Assembly (NCBI GenBank): GCA_017629145.1
Contig: JAGBXR010000020.1
Location: 1 to 64,000, forward strand
Length of the DNA: 64,000 nucleotides
Direction of reading: 5' to 3'
Source of the DNA: Alistipes sp.
GTDB taxonomy: Bacteria; Bacteroidota; Bacteroidia; Bacteroidales; Rikenellaceae
Part shown: one piece after another, positions 25,848 through 34,221 of the stretch
How the letters are laid out: each line of letters opens with the position of its first letter
Numbering within the stretch: the first letter of the stretch is position 1
Translations under genes and position numbers: made by a program
The notes under the pieces: generated by a model
The model's database searches: none
What the model was told of the DNA's origin: nothing
The model's input: only the letters and a program-made list of their open reading frames with translations

Positions 25848-25855
25848 CAAAGATA
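25848..25855 (-). promoter_or_regulatory. -7 box of waaA
   Basis: On the minus strand this reads TATCTTTG, 30 bases above the waaA ATG. The -33 position has no TTTG. Confidence 0.45.
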
Positions 25856-25917
25856 TATAAAAATTGTCAAGACGCGCAGCAATTTGCGCTAATTAGACTA
25901 AAAATAATTGTCGAATG

Positions 25918-25949
25918 GTTGCGTTAAATAAAAATAGTTCGTAAATTTG
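25918..25949 (+). promoter_or_regulatory. Promoter of the nfeD-slipin operon
   Basis: GTTG (25918-25921), 20 bases, TAAATTTG (25942-25949). The -7 box matches the consensus and the -33 box has one mismatch. The leader is about 40 bases. Confidence 0.6.
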
Positions 25950-25996
25950 ATAGATTTTAAACCGTAAACCTCTGTTTAATCTAAAACTTCGTGACT

Positions 25997-26425
25997 ATGG
26001 ATATATGGCTCTATTGGGTTATTGCAGCCCTGCTACTATTTATCGTCGAACTTTTCACCTCTGGTTTTGCTGTAATATGCCTGTCGATTGGTGCTATTGG
26101 CGGAGCTATTGCTGCGGCTAACGATACCTCTATCGAGATGCAGTTGCTGACCTTTGCGATAGTCTCGATGGTAGCAATCATCTGCGTGCGTCCACTGCTC
26201 AAGCGTCTATTCTTCAAAAATGGCGAGAAGGTGGCAACCAACGCCTCGGCGATGGTCGGCAAGCGTGGGGTGGTGTGTCAGGATGTTGACGAGGTCTCGG
26301 GACGAGTAATGGTCGAGGGTGTCGACTGGAGAGCCAACAGCGAGGATGGAGAGCTGCTGCCCATAGGTACGAAGGTGGTGGTTACGGCCATTAATAGTGT
26401 AGTACTAACCGTTAAAAAGTTATAG
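25997..26425 (+). CDS. NfeD family membrane protein
   Basis: A 142-residue protein. Three hydrophobic segments occupy residues about 1-65 (MDIWLYWVIAALLLFIVELF; AVICLSIGAIGGAIAAA; LLTFAIVSMVAIICVRPLL). They are followed by a soluble OB-fold domain containing VGKRGVVCQDVDEVSGRVMVEGVDW. ATG at 25997 replaces a GTG two codons upstream. It precedes the slipin gene by two bases; NfeD and SPFH proteins commonly form pairs that organise membrane microdomains. Confidence 0.9.
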   Translation: MDIWLYWVIAALLLFIVELFTSGFAVICLSIGAIGGAIAAANDTSIEMQLLTFAIVSMVAIICVRPLLKRLFFKNGEKVATNASAMVGKRGVVCQDVDEVSGRVMVEGVDWRANSEDGELLPIGTKVVVTAINSVVLTVKKL

Positions 26426-26427
26426 CT

Positions 26428-27417
26428 ATGAGTCTTACATTTATCGTATTTCTGATTATTGCCCTCATTGCGGTGATATATGTTCTCAAGGGCTTCAAGA
26501 TTGTTCCGCAGTCCGAGACTCGTGTCGTTGAGCGTCTGGGTCGCTATGACCGTACCTTGCAGTCGGGTATAAACTTCCTGCTGCCTATAGTTGATCGTGC
26601 AAGAGAGGTTGTGCAGCGTGATGAGATAAAGTATGGTGATGGCTCGAAGAGTGTCATTATGCGCACTACATCGCGCATTGATCTCCGAGAGCAGGTGTAC
26701 GATTTCGATAAGCAGAGTGTGATTACGAAGGATAACGTGACAACGACCATCAATGCGTTGCTCTACTTCCAGATTGTAGATCCGGTAAAGTCGGTGTACG
26801 AGATCGATAACTTGCCAAATGCTATCGAGAAGCTCACGCAGACAACGCTGCGTAATGTGATTGGCGAGCTGGAGCTCGATGAGACACTCACATCGCGCGA
26901 TACTATCAACTCGAAATTACGCATTGTGCTTGATGAGGCTACCAATAAGTGGGGTGTTAAGGTTAATCGTGTTGAGCTTCAGGATATCACTCCTCCCGAT
27001 TCGGTGCGTCGTGCTATGGAGCAACAGATGCAGGCAGAGCGTGAGCGTCGTGCCAAGGTGCTCGAGGCGCGCGGTGCGAAGGAGTCTATGATTTTGCAGT
27101 CGGAGGGTGAGAAGGAGTCACAAATCAACCAGGCCGAGGCGGAGCGTCAGACACAGATTCTCAAGGCGCAGGGTGAGGCCGATGCCAGAATCCTGCAGGC
27201 TAATGCCGAGGCGGAGGCTATCCGTAAGGTGGCAGCGGCTATTGCCGAATCAAAGACCGATCCAGCAACATATATGCTTCTTATGAAGTATGTCGATACG
27301 CTCAAGGAGATTGGCTCGGGCGACCAGACCAAGACCGTATTCCTGCCTTTCGAGGCCAGCAACCTTGTGGGAGCACTCGGCTCGTTGACCGAGCTTCTGC
27401 CACAAAAGGATAAGTAG
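26428..27417 (+). CDS. SPFH/band-7 (slipin, QmcA-like) membrane protein
   Basis: A 329-residue protein with one N-terminal membrane anchor (residues about 2-20). It continues with the SPFH domain (FKIVPQSETRVVERLGRYDRTL through LDEATNKWGVKVNRVELQDI) and then a long charged coiled coil (QQMQAERERRAKVLEARGAKES through QAEAERQTQILKAQGEADA). This is the flotillin/stomatin-like architecture paired with NfeD. It probably oligomerises at the membrane and supports protein quality control; that role is family-based. Confidence 0.92.
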   Translation: MSLTFIVFLIIALIAVIYVLKGFKIVPQSETRVVERLGRYDRTLQSGINFLLPIVDRAREVVQRDEIKYGDGSKSVIMRTTSRIDLREQVYDFDKQSVITKDNVTTTINALLYFQIVDPVKSVYEIDNLPNAIEKLTQTTLRNVIGELELDETLTSRDTINSKLRIVLDEATNKWGVKVNRVELQDITPPDSVRRAMEQQMQAERERRAKVLEARGAKESMILQSEGEKESQINQAEAERQTQILKAQGEADARILQANAEAEAIRKVAAAIAESKTDPATYMLLMKYVDTLKEIGSGDQTKTVFLPFEASNLVGALGSLTELLPQKDK

Positions 27418-27439
27418 AGCTTATTATTGTAGATAGAGT

Positions 27440-27491
27440 AAGGCGCCATTACACAATGCTGTCGATGTGAACAGATGTGTAATGGCGCCTT
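27440..27491. terminator. Long-stem terminator between convergent genes
   Basis: A perfect 16-bp stem (27440-27455 with 27476-27491) around a 20-base loop, between the slipin stop (27417) and the yraN stop (27506). T runs are weak on both sides. Confidence 0.7.
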
Positions 27492-27505
27492 GCTTGTTGT
27501 GGCCT

Positions 27506-27862
27506 CTATAGTATTCGCTCGGTATAGTCGATGACCATATGACCGTGGCTGTCGATTGTGATGGCTATGAGGTCGAACTGCAGTTCGTGGTTAAGACGAT
27601 GCAGCGCAGCGTAGTTCAAAGCTGCGCGACGCATCGAGCGGCGTTTGCTGTCGTCGATACTTGCGTATGGCGACTGCCAGCCACCTAACGAGCGCGTCTT
27701 CACCTCGATAAAGTGCATCACGTCCCAGCGCTGGGCGATGATGTCTATCTCGTAGCGACCCACACGCCAGTTGCGCTCTACGATATAGTAGCCCCTTTCG
27801 CGGAGCCACTCCACCGCAGCATCTTCACCTTGCGAGCCTATTATGGCGTTGAGATTATCCAT
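27506..27862 (-). CDS. yraN: YraN family (UPF0102) nuclease-like protein
   Basis: A 118-residue YraN protein. The family's nuclease-type core is visible: GEDAAVEWLRERGYYIVERNWR, then YEIDIIAQRWDVMHFIEVKTR with the D...EVK pattern of PD-(D/E)XK enzymes. The biological role is poorly defined (related proteins are structurally like Holliday junction resolvases). It starts six bases after the pepE stop, so it is the second gene of a two-gene unit. Confidence 0.92.
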   Translation of the reverse strand: MDNLNAIIGSQGEDAAVEWLRERGYYIVERNWRVGRYEIDIIAQRWDVMHFIEVKTRSLGGWQSPYASIDDSKRRSMRRAALNYAALHRLNHELQFDLIAITIDSHGHMVIDYTERIL

Positions 27863-27868
27863 TCTCGC

Positions 27869-28579
27869 CTATTTGCGACGAATGAGGAAGTCGATATTCT
27901 CGCCTGGCTGTACCTCGTAGGTCTCCTGACCCTTCTTGAAGATACGCATCGAGCGGTTACCGATAAGCTCGATCTTGTCGTCCTGCAAGCGGAGCATACA
28001 ACCCTCGCGAAGACCTACCACGTAGCGGCTGCGGTTAGCCTCGAGGTACTCGTTGATGCGCTGCTCGCGTGTCTCGCCAGCGTGACCCTCTGGGTTAGCA
28101 TCGAGGTAGTGTGGGTTGATCTGGAACGATACAAGGCCGATAGCGCGGAATGACTCTGGTTGAACGATAGGCATATCGTTTGTAGTGCAGATTGTTGGGC
28201 AGGTAACGTTGCTACCAGCCGACCAACCGATATATGGTACGCCAGCCTTCACGCGGCGGAAGATCATATCGAGAAGATCCTCCTCCTGCATCTTCTTGAG
28301 AAGCGCAAAGGTATTACCGCCACCGATGACGATTGCCTCGGCGTGGCGGATGAAGTTACGCTTGTTGATAGCGTGGTGGATAGAGTTGACCTTGATGCCG
28401 ATCTCGTTGAAGCGCTCCTGTACCTTGCGCTCGTACTCGTCGTAAGAGAAGGTAATTGCTGCATATGGAATGAAAACTACCTCCTTTACGCCCTGGAGAG
28501 TCTTTGCGATCTCACCAATAGGATATTTCAAGTAAGGCTCACCTGCATTGGTGGAATTGGAAATTAGCAAAAGATTCAT
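27869..28579 (-). CDS. pepE: Dipeptidase PepE (S51 family)
   Basis: A 236-residue cytoplasmic alpha-aspartyl dipeptidase of family S51. The nucleophile elbow GWSAGSN is at about residue 123, after AIVIGGGNTFALLKKM. A conserved His occurs in QINPHYLDANPEGHAGETREQRI. The length is typical (about 230). It cleaves dipeptides with N-terminal Asp, which suits a peptide-using organism that also encodes a DPP11-like peptidase at 57339-59408. Confidence 0.92.
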   Translation of the reverse strand: MNLLLISNSTNAGEPYLKYPIGEIAKTLQGVKEVVFIPYAAITFSYDEYERKVQERFNEIGIKVNSIHHAINKRNFIRHAEAIVIGGGNTFALLKKMQEEDLLDMIFRRVKAGVPYIGWSAGSNVTCPTICTTNDMPIVQPESFRAIGLVSFQINPHYLDANPEGHAGETREQRINEYLEANRSRYVVGLREGCMLRLQDDKIELIGNRSMRIFKKGQETYEVQPGENIDFLIRRK

Positions 28580-28671
28580 AATGCTGTGATTTTTAGTAAG
28601 TTAATATATGTTGATAGTAAATTGTCAATAATTTTTTTGCGTCATAATGTCAAAGATAATAAAAAAAGTGT

Positions 28672-28679
28672 TACTTTTG
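28672..28679 (+). promoter_or_regulatory. -7 box of acpP
   Basis: TACTTTTG fits TAnnTTTG about 90 bases above the acpP ATG. No good -33 box lies at 19-20 bases. Confidence 0.5.
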
Positions 28680-28766
28680 CACCGTACCGAGAAAAAAAGT
28701 GATTCGGGACTAAAATTACAGTAGACGATTTATACTACTATAATGTTTAACTAAAACTTATTTATT

Positions 28767-29000
28767 ATGTCAGAAATTCAGTCAAAAGTTGTCGAGATCA
28801 TCGTTGACAAGTTGGGTGTTAAGGAGTCAGAGGTAGTAGCTGAGGCAAGCTTCACTGCACACCTCGGTGCTGATTCTTTGGATCAGGTAGAGCTTATTAT
28901 GGAGTTCGAGAAGGCTTTCGATCTTCAGATTCCAGATGCTGACGCTGAGAAGATCCAGACTGTAGGCGATGCTATCAACTACATCGAGGCTCACAAGTAA
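28767..29000 (+). CDS. acpP: Acyl carrier protein
   Basis: A 77-residue acidic carrier protein for fatty acid synthesis. Ser37 in [11 protein letters not shown] is the 4'-phosphopantetheine site. Helices and length are typical. In many Bacteroidota the next gene is fabF and then rnc. Here a 343-base non-coding gap leads straight to rnc, so fabF is absent at this place. Codon use is strongly biased, in line with high expression. Confidence 0.97.
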   Translation: MSEIQSKVVEIIVDKLGVKESEVVAEASFTAHLGADSLDQVELIMEFEKAFDLQIPDADAEKIQTVGDAINYIEAHK

Positions 29001-29343
29001 TAGCAACTAAAGCTTCATAGGGCTTGAACCCTGTCCATAACGATATTCGCAGTTCAAGGTTCTTGTCGCTTGTGAAGTCAAATTACGAGAGGACTCGAAG
29101 CCTTCGATAGAGGGCATCTTCGGGATCCAATGTAGTGAAAGTATGGACTATACCAGGGAGTATACTCTCTCGGTCTAGTCCATTTTTTGCGTGCCCCAAA
29201 GAGCTATTCGGCTCTTGCGTGGCTTTTTGTCAGACCCTTTTGTAGGGAGTACAACTACGGAAAGCGATGTAGCGTGGGTGACAGCAAAAAAGTTAATACC
29301 GCAGCGATGCGGAGAAGTTCACACTTTAGTTAGGATTGTCGCT
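29001..29343 (+). other. Non-coding gap between acpP and rnc, possible small RNA
   Basis: 343 bases with no credible gene. Complementary segments suggest folding: AGGG-CTTGA-ACCCT at about 29016, CTTGAAC with GTTCAAG, and CGAAGCCTTCG. A terminator at 29143-29188 is followed by a second hairpin (AAGAGC 29199-29204 with GCTCTT 29211-29216) and five T. The acpP transcript, or an RNA processed from its 3' end, would stop here. It matches no RNA family I can recognise. Confidence 0.35.
29143..29188 (+). terminator. Intrinsic terminator downstream of acpP
   Basis: ATGGACTA (29143-29150) pairs with TAGTCCAT (29176-29183). Additional pairing inside surrounds the palindrome GAGTATACTC. Six T follow (29183-29188). 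It sits 143 bases after the acpP stop. Confidence 0.75.
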
Positions 29344-30117
29344 ATGTTCGATTTTTTTGTTCGCGCATACCGCCGTCGGTTTGGTGCCGACAAGGCGTTC
29401 TATGTCGCTGTTGATGATATGTTTGGCTTCGTGCCCAACAATATTGAGCTTTACAAATTGGCGCTTATCCATAAGTCGGCATCGGTAGCACTTGAGGATG
29501 GTAGCCACATAAACAATGAGCGTCTCGAGTTCTTGGGTGATGCTGTTATCGAGAGCATCACGTCGGATTATCTCTTCATAGAGTTTCCCGACAGAGACGA
29601 GGGCTTTATGACCCAGGTGCGTTCGAAGATTGTATCGCGTCAGTCGCTCAACAATATTGCCGCACGTATCGGTCTTGATAAGCACGTCATATCGAATGCT
29701 GTGGGTAACACTACCCACAAGCATATCTATGGTGATGCCTTCGAGGCGATGATGGGAGCAATCTATCTCGATAAGGGATATGACTTTGCTAACCGTCTGC
29801 TTATCAACGATATCTATGGTCGCTATCTCTCGTTGGATGATGTCTTGCAGTCGGAGACCGACTTCAAGAGTCGCCTAATAGAGTGGTGTCAGAAGAATCA
29901 CTATTCTATTGAGTTCCGCACAAGCAATGAGGCTTCGCGCTCTGGTTTCCACTCGGTGGTCTATGTCGACGGCATAGCTGTGGGTCACGGTCGTGGTGAC
30001 TCGAAGAAGGCTGCGGAGCAGAATGCTGCCTTCTCGGTGTCACAGGCAAGGACAGCAGCAATTTCGGATGAGAGTAGTGCCGAGATGCTCGACCGCATAG
30101 ATAAACTTGCCAATTAG
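29344..30117 (+). CDS. rnc: Ribonuclease III
   Basis: A 257-residue double-strand RNA endonuclease. The signature NNERLEFLGDAVIESI (residues about 57-72) carries metal-binding Glu and Asp, and a second acidic pair is in YGDAFEAMMGAIYLDKG. The dsRNA-binding domain occupies residues about 175-240 (DFKSRLIEWCQKNHYS, GRGDSKKAAEQNAA). The frame is open 51 codons upstream, but ATG 29344 gives the normal length and a typical MFDFFVRAYRR start. Confidence 0.95.
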   Translation: MFDFFVRAYRRRFGADKAFYVAVDDMFGFVPNNIELYKLALIHKSASVALEDGSHINNERLEFLGDAVIESITSDYLFIEFPDRDEGFMTQVRSKIVSRQSLNNIAARIGLDKHVISNAVGNTTHKHIYGDAFEAMMGAIYLDKGYDFANRLLINDIYGRYLSLDDVLQSETDFKSRLIEWCQKNHYSIEFRTSNEASRSGFHSVVYVDGIAVGHGRGDSKKAAEQNAAFSVSQARTAAISDESSAEMLDRIDKLAN

Positions 30118-30146
30118 TTTGTGGCTAAAAGATTTAGTAGCAAATA

Positions 30147-30178
30147 TTTGTCCGAAGATAAAATATTTGCTACTTTTG
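30147..30178 (+). promoter_or_regulatory. Promoter of the L,D-transpeptidase gene
   Basis: TTTG (30147-30150), 20 bases, TACTTTTG (30171-30178). Both boxes match the Bacteroidota consensus. The leader is about 45 bases. Confidence 0.75.
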
Positions 30179-30225
30179 TTTTGAGTTGTAGCTCAACGTT
30201 CAGTAACCTAAATTCGTAAAACGTA

Positions 30226-31344
30226 ATGCAGCGTAATAGCTATTTCAGAAGCTGTAGATTTCTTGTTGCAGGAGTAGTTCTGTTTCTTAGTGCATCGCTT
30301 GCTATGTCGATGCAAATGTATGATAATGAGCCTGATGGTCGTAGTACTGCGGGTGCGAACACCTCATCTGTTTCGCGTGTTAGCGAGGATGGAAGTAAGC
30401 CGTACCGCAGAGCTGATGAGTATGCTCATTTGCTCTATGACGGCGACCCAAAGGATGCAGCACAGATTGTCATCTCGAAGCAGAGCCAGACACTCTCGCT
30501 CTACGACTCAAAGGGTGGCCTTATATGCTGCTATCCTGTATCGGTAGGTCGTAACTTTGGTAATAAGCAGGTTGCTGGTGATTTGAGAACGCCCGAGGGT
30601 CTATTCTCCATCGAGAAGATTCAGGATGCTTCGTGGTGGGGGCACGATTCGGGTGATGGCAACGGTTTTGTTCCTCACTGCTATGGCAACTGGTTTATGC
30701 GTTTGAAGACACCTCCGCATCGTGGTATCGGCATCCACGCTTCGATTCGCCGTTCATCTATCGGCAAGCGAGCTTCCGAGGGTTGTATATGTATGCATAG
30801 CGAGAATCTCGACAAACTCCGACCTCTTGTCAGGGATGGTATGAAGGTGGTTGTCGAAACCTCGTTGAGAGATATGGAGGCTGATAATAGATGTGTGATA
30901 CTCTGCAATACTCCAGTGAGAGAGAACTATATGTATAACCTCAACTGGTGGGAGCATCGCCCCGTAGCCTATGTTATACAAGATAGTCTGTCGCATATCG
31001 TTGAGTACGGAGACAGCTATCTCTCGCTCGCTGTAAAGTATGGTACAACGCGCAAGAATCTCGAGATTCTCAACCCCGGTGTCGACCCGAATGAGTTGAC
31101 CGTCGGAGAGGTTATTCGTGTGGGCGGAGAGTTTGTTGTGCCTTTGGATTATGTTTTGCCGAGCATCTACAACTCCACAGCTATGGTAGCGTGCACCGAT
31201 ATGCTATACTATGAGGCTTCGGAGATAGATAACTTCGGCCGTATTGCCGTAATGCATAGTACAACACGCGCCAGAATCATCGAACTCAATCCAGGAGTTA
31301 ATCCCGATAAGTTGGTTGATGGTCAGATTGTGCGTGTGAGGTAA
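30226..31344 (+). CDS. L,D-transpeptidase (YkuD) with two LysM-like repeats
   Basis: A 372-residue envelope protein. An N-terminal hydrophobic segment (residues about 12-28) serves as signal or anchor. A YkuD domain covers about 75-200: AAQIVISKQSQTLSLYDS, His171 in GIHASIRR, and Cys187 in RASEGCICM as the catalytic thiol. The usual SHGC motif reads SEGC here. Two LysM-like repeats follow (about 248-303 and 318-372), both with a conserved ELNPGVNPDKL/ILNPGVDPNEL core. It should crosslink peptidoglycan or tether proteins in the periplasm. It has its own promoter. Confidence 0.85.
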   Translation: MQRNSYFRSCRFLVAGVVLFLSASLAMSMQMYDNEPDGRSTAGANTSSVSRVSEDGSKPYRRADEYAHLLYDGDPKDAAQIVISKQSQTLSLYDSKGGLICCYPVSVGRNFGNKQVAGDLRTPEGLFSIEKIQDASWWGHDSGDGNGFVPHCYGNWFMRLKTPPHRGIGIHASIRRSSIGKRASEGCICMHSENLDKLRPLVRDGMKVVVETSLRDMEADNRCVILCNTPVRENYMYNLNWWEHRPVAYVIQDSLSHIVEYGDSYLSLAVKYGTTRKNLEILNPGVDPNELTVGEVIRVGGEFVVPLDYVLPSIYNSTAMVACTDMLYYEASEIDNFGRIAVMHSTTRARIIELNPGVNPDKLVDGQIVRVR

Positions 31345-31361
31345 CCATAATATTGAGTGCG

Positions 31362-32018
31362 ATGAAGAATATCATAGCTAAACTGCAATCACGTGGTGCA
31401 GAGAGTCTTACTAATGAGGAGCTCCTCGCGGTGATTCTCTCGGATAATACCGCAGACGAGAGCGCCAAGACTACAGCTTCGGAGCTGCTGGCAAATGCCG
31501 ATGGCTTCCTGCAACGACTTGTCGATGTCGACACTATGCGTCTGCGAATGGTCTCGGGTCTAGGACTTCGACGTGCGCTGCGTCTTAAGGCTTCGGCCGA
31601 GTTTGGCCGTAGGGTAGTGTGTGCCGAGACGGCTGCTCTCGACGTGATCTCATCGTCGAGCGATGTGGTGCGCATTATGGAGCCGCTGCTTGGTGATTTA
31701 GCGCACGAGGAGTGCTGGGCACTCTATCTTGCTACGTCGGGCAAAATCATTGAGCGACAGCGTATTAGTCAGGGCGGTGTGCAGGCAACGGTTGTCGACA
31801 GCAAACTAATCCTGAAGCGTGCTATCGAGCTATTGGCCGTGCAGATTATTCTGGTGCATAACCATCCCTCGGGAAGCTGTGAGCCAAGTCCGCAGGATAT
31901 AGCGCTTACGGAGCGTGTGGCCGAGGGTGCAAAGCTCTTTGATATGCGTCTTGTCGACCACGTGATAATAGCTCGTGGATCTAACTACTCTTTCCGAGCA
32001 CATAATCTTGTGAAATAG
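31362..32018 (+). CDS. radC: RadC family JAB-domain protein
   Basis: A 218-residue RadC protein. An N-terminal helix-hairpin-helix-like part (residues about 10-80) precedes the JAB/MPN metalloprotease-like domain, with the metal-site motif HNHPSGSCEPSPQD. ATG 31362 is preferred over TTG 31353. It starts 17 bases after the L,D-transpeptidase stop. RadC was named for DNA repair but its real role is unclear. Confidence 0.92.
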   Translation: MKNIIAKLQSRGAESLTNEELLAVILSDNTADESAKTTASELLANADGFLQRLVDVDTMRLRMVSGLGLRRALRLKASAEFGRRVVCAETAALDVISSSSDVVRIMEPLLGDLAHEECWALYLATSGKIIERQRISQGGVQATVVDSKLILKRAIELLAVQIILVHNHPSGSCEPSPQDIALTERVAEGAKLFDMRLVDHVIIARGSNYSFRAHNLVK

Positions 32019-32040
32019 CGCAGATTTAGACAAAAATTAC

Positions 32041-32048
32041 TATCTTTG
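32041..32048 (+). promoter_or_regulatory. -7 box of glyS
   Basis: TATCTTTG fits the TAnnTTTG consensus 62 bases above the glyS ATG. No TTTG is seen at the expected -33 distance. Confidence 0.5.
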
Positions 32049-32109
32049 TCGCTTGGAATAAACCTATGGTTTAATAGGGTGAAATAATAGCAAAAAAACG
32101 ATATAGATT

Positions 32110-33654
32110 ATGACACAGGAAGAACTCTTCAAAAAGTTGGTCGCTCACTGTAAGGAGTATGGTTTTATATTCCCTTCGAGCGAGATTTATGATGGCCTCG
32201 GTGCCGTTTACGATTATGGCCAGAATGGTGTTGAGCTTAAGAACAACATCAAGCGCTACTGGTGGGACTCAATGGTTAAGCTCCACGAGAATATTGTAGG
32301 TATCGATGCAGCTATCTTTATGCACCCTAAGACGTGGGAGGCATCGGGCCACGTAGGTGCTTTCAACGATCCGCTCATCGACAACAAGGACTCAAAGAAG
32401 CGTTACCGCGCCGATGTTTTGGTTGAGGATTGGTTGGCAAAGCAGCAGGAGAAGATCGACAAGGAGGTAGAGAAGGCACGCAAGCGTTTCGGTGAGCAGT
32501 TCGATGAGTCGCAGTACCTTGCAACATCTCCTCGCGTACTGGAGATCAAGGCCAAGATGGATGCTGTTCACACTCGCTTTGCAGAGGCTCTCAACGCTAA
32601 CAACCTCGAGGAGCTCAAGCAGATTATTCTCGACTGCGAGATCGTTTGCCCAATCTCGGGTACTCGCAACTGGACAGATGTACGTCAGTTCAACCTTATG
32701 TTCTCTACACAGATGGGCTCTACAGCTGACGGTGCTAACACCATCTACCTTCGTCCAGAGACAGCGCAGGGTATCTTCGTGAACTTCCTCAACGTGCAGA
32801 AGACTGGTCGTATGAAACTTCCATTCGGTATCGCACAGATTGGTAAGGCGTTCCGTAACGAGATCGTTGCTCGTCAGTTCATCTTCCGTATGCGTGAGTT
32901 CGAGCAGATGGAGATGCAGTTCTTCGTGCAGCCAGGCACAGAGATGGATTGGTGGAAGCAGTGGAAGGAGACACGTATGGCTTGGCACCGCGCGTTGGGC
33001 TTCGGTGACGAGAACTACCGTTTCCACGACCACGATAAGTTGGCACACTACGCTAACGCTGCTACCGACATCGAGTATAACTTCCCATTCGGTTTCAAGG
33101 AGGTAGAGGGTATCCACTCACGTACCGACTTCGACCTCGGTCGTCACCAGGAGTACTCTGGTAAGAAGTTGCAGTACTTCGATGCAGAGCGTGGCGAGAG
33201 CTACGTGCCATACGTTGTCGAGACATCTATCGGTGTAGACCGTATGTTCTTGCAGATTATGTCAGCTGCTTACAACGAGGAGAAGCTCGAGAATGGCGAG
33301 GAGCGCGTAGTGCTCAACCTCCCAGCGGCTCTTGCACCTGTTAAGGTTGCAGTATTGCCACTCGTTAAGAAGGACGGTATGCCAGAGGTTGCTCGCAAGA
33401 TTGTTGACGAGCTCAAGTATGACTACAACGTAGTATACGACGAGAAGGACTCTGTAGGTAAGCGCTATCGCCGTCAGGATGCTGTAGGTACTCCATACTG
33501 CGTAACTGTCGATGGCCAGACTTTGGAGGATGGCACAGTTACTGTTCGCCACCGCGACACTATGCAGCAGGAGCGCGTAGCTATTGCTGACCTCCGCCGT
33601 ATGGTTGATGAGGGTTGCTCATACGCAGCACTCTTCAAGAAGATGAAGGCATAA
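32110..33654 (+). CDS. glyS: Glycine-tRNA ligase, single-chain (alpha2) type
   Basis: A 514-residue class II aminoacyl-tRNA synthetase of the homodimeric archaeal/eukaryotic-like type used by Bacteroidota. Visible parts are GFIFPSSEIYDGLGAVYDYG (motif 1 region), TIYLRPETAQGIF, RNEIVARQFIFRMREFEQMEMQFF (motif 2), and ETSIGVDRMFLQIM (motif 3). A C-terminal anticodon-binding domain occupies residues about 410-514. Length is typical. A short membrane-protein ORF and ruvX follow closely. Confidence 0.95.
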   Translation: MTQEELFKKLVAHCKEYGFIFPSSEIYDGLGAVYDYGQNGVELKNNIKRYWWDSMVKLHENIVGIDAAIFMHPKTWEASGHVGAFNDPLIDNKDSKKRYRADVLVEDWLAKQQEKIDKEVEKARKRFGEQFDESQYLATSPRVLEIKAKMDAVHTRFAEALNANNLEELKQIILDCEIVCPISGTRNWTDVRQFNLMFSTQMGSTADGANTIYLRPETAQGIFVNFLNVQKTGRMKLPFGIAQIGKAFRNEIVARQFIFRMREFEQMEMQFFVQPGTEMDWWKQWKETRMAWHRALGFGDENYRFHDHDKLAHYANAATDIEYNFPFGFKEVEGIHSRTDFDLGRHQEYSGKKLQYFDAERGESYVPYVVETSIGVDRMFLQIMSAAYNEEKLENGEERVVLNLPAALAPVKVAVLPLVKKDGMPEVARKIVDELKYDYNVVYDEKDSVGKRYRRQDAVGTPYCVTVDGQTLEDGTVTVRHRDTMQQERVAIADLRRMVDEGCSYAALFKKMKA

Positions 33655-33670
33655 AACTACGTTTGCAACT

Positions 33671-33781
33671 ATGACACATATGCAGTCAAAACGCCATAAG
33701 GCATTGAGCTTCATTGCTCTTGTAGCCTTGCTCTTCGTTGTAGGATATGGTGTAGGACTGCTTATCGGAAAACTATTGTAG
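33671..33781 (+). CDS. Small single-span membrane protein (36 residues)
   Basis: A short ORF between glyS and ruvX: a basic start (MTHMQSKRHKAL), one hydrophobic span (SFIALVALLFVVGYGVGLLIG) and KLL at the end. Its stop codon is separated from the ruvX ATG by one base. The tight coupling, positive-inside start and well-formed membrane span suggest a real gene. No function is assigned and no homologue is recalled. Confidence 0.55.
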   Translation: MTHMQSKRHKALSFIALVALLFVVGYGVGLLIGKLL

Positions 33782-33782
33782 T

Positions 33783-34199
33783 ATGTCACGAATGATCGCC
33801 ATAGACTACGGCACGAAGCGCACAGGTCTTGCTGTTACCGATCCGCTCGGCATCATCGCCTCGCCACTCGAGACGGTCGATACCAAGCAGTTGGAGCGTT
33901 ATCTTGCCGACTACTTCTCGCGCGAGGAGGTCACGACAATCGTTGTCGGACATCCTCGCCAGATGAATGGCGAGCCTTCGGAGACTATGCGCTTTATACA
34001 GCCGCTTATGGGACGTCTGCGTCACGCCTACCCCGATAAGCTGGTTGTGGCCTACGACGAGCGTTTCACCTCGGTATTGGCGCAGCGCACCATTCGTGAG
34101 AGTGGTATAGGCAAGATGGCACGCCGCGATAAGTCGCTTGTCGATAAAGTTTCGGCAGCCATAATACTACAGGACTATATGTCATCGTTGAATATGTAA
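33783..34199 (+). CDS. ruvX: Putative pre-16S rRNA nuclease / RuvX (YqgF)
   Basis: A 138-residue RNase H-like protein of the YqgF family. Conserved segments are MIAIDYGTKRTGLAVTDPLG with the catalytic Asp, VVGHPRQMNGEPSE, YDERFTSVLAQRT and DKVSAAIILQDYM with the C-terminal acidic residue. It processes the 5' end of 16S rRNA in studied bacteria. It is followed 22 bases later by def. Confidence 0.94.
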   Translation: MSRMIAIDYGTKRTGLAVTDPLGIIASPLETVDTKQLERYLADYFSREEVTTIVVGHPRQMNGEPSETMRFIQPLMGRLRHAYPDKLVVAYDERFTSVLAQRTIRESGIGKMARRDKSLVDKVSAAIILQDYMSSLNM

Positions 34200-34221
34200 T
34201 ACGTAAACAACATTATTGATT

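Noticed and set aside
29191..29343. N-terminal extension of rnc
   Set aside because: The upstream frame starts within a hairpin/T-run region and gives sequence unlike RNase III; ATG 29344 fits the family length.
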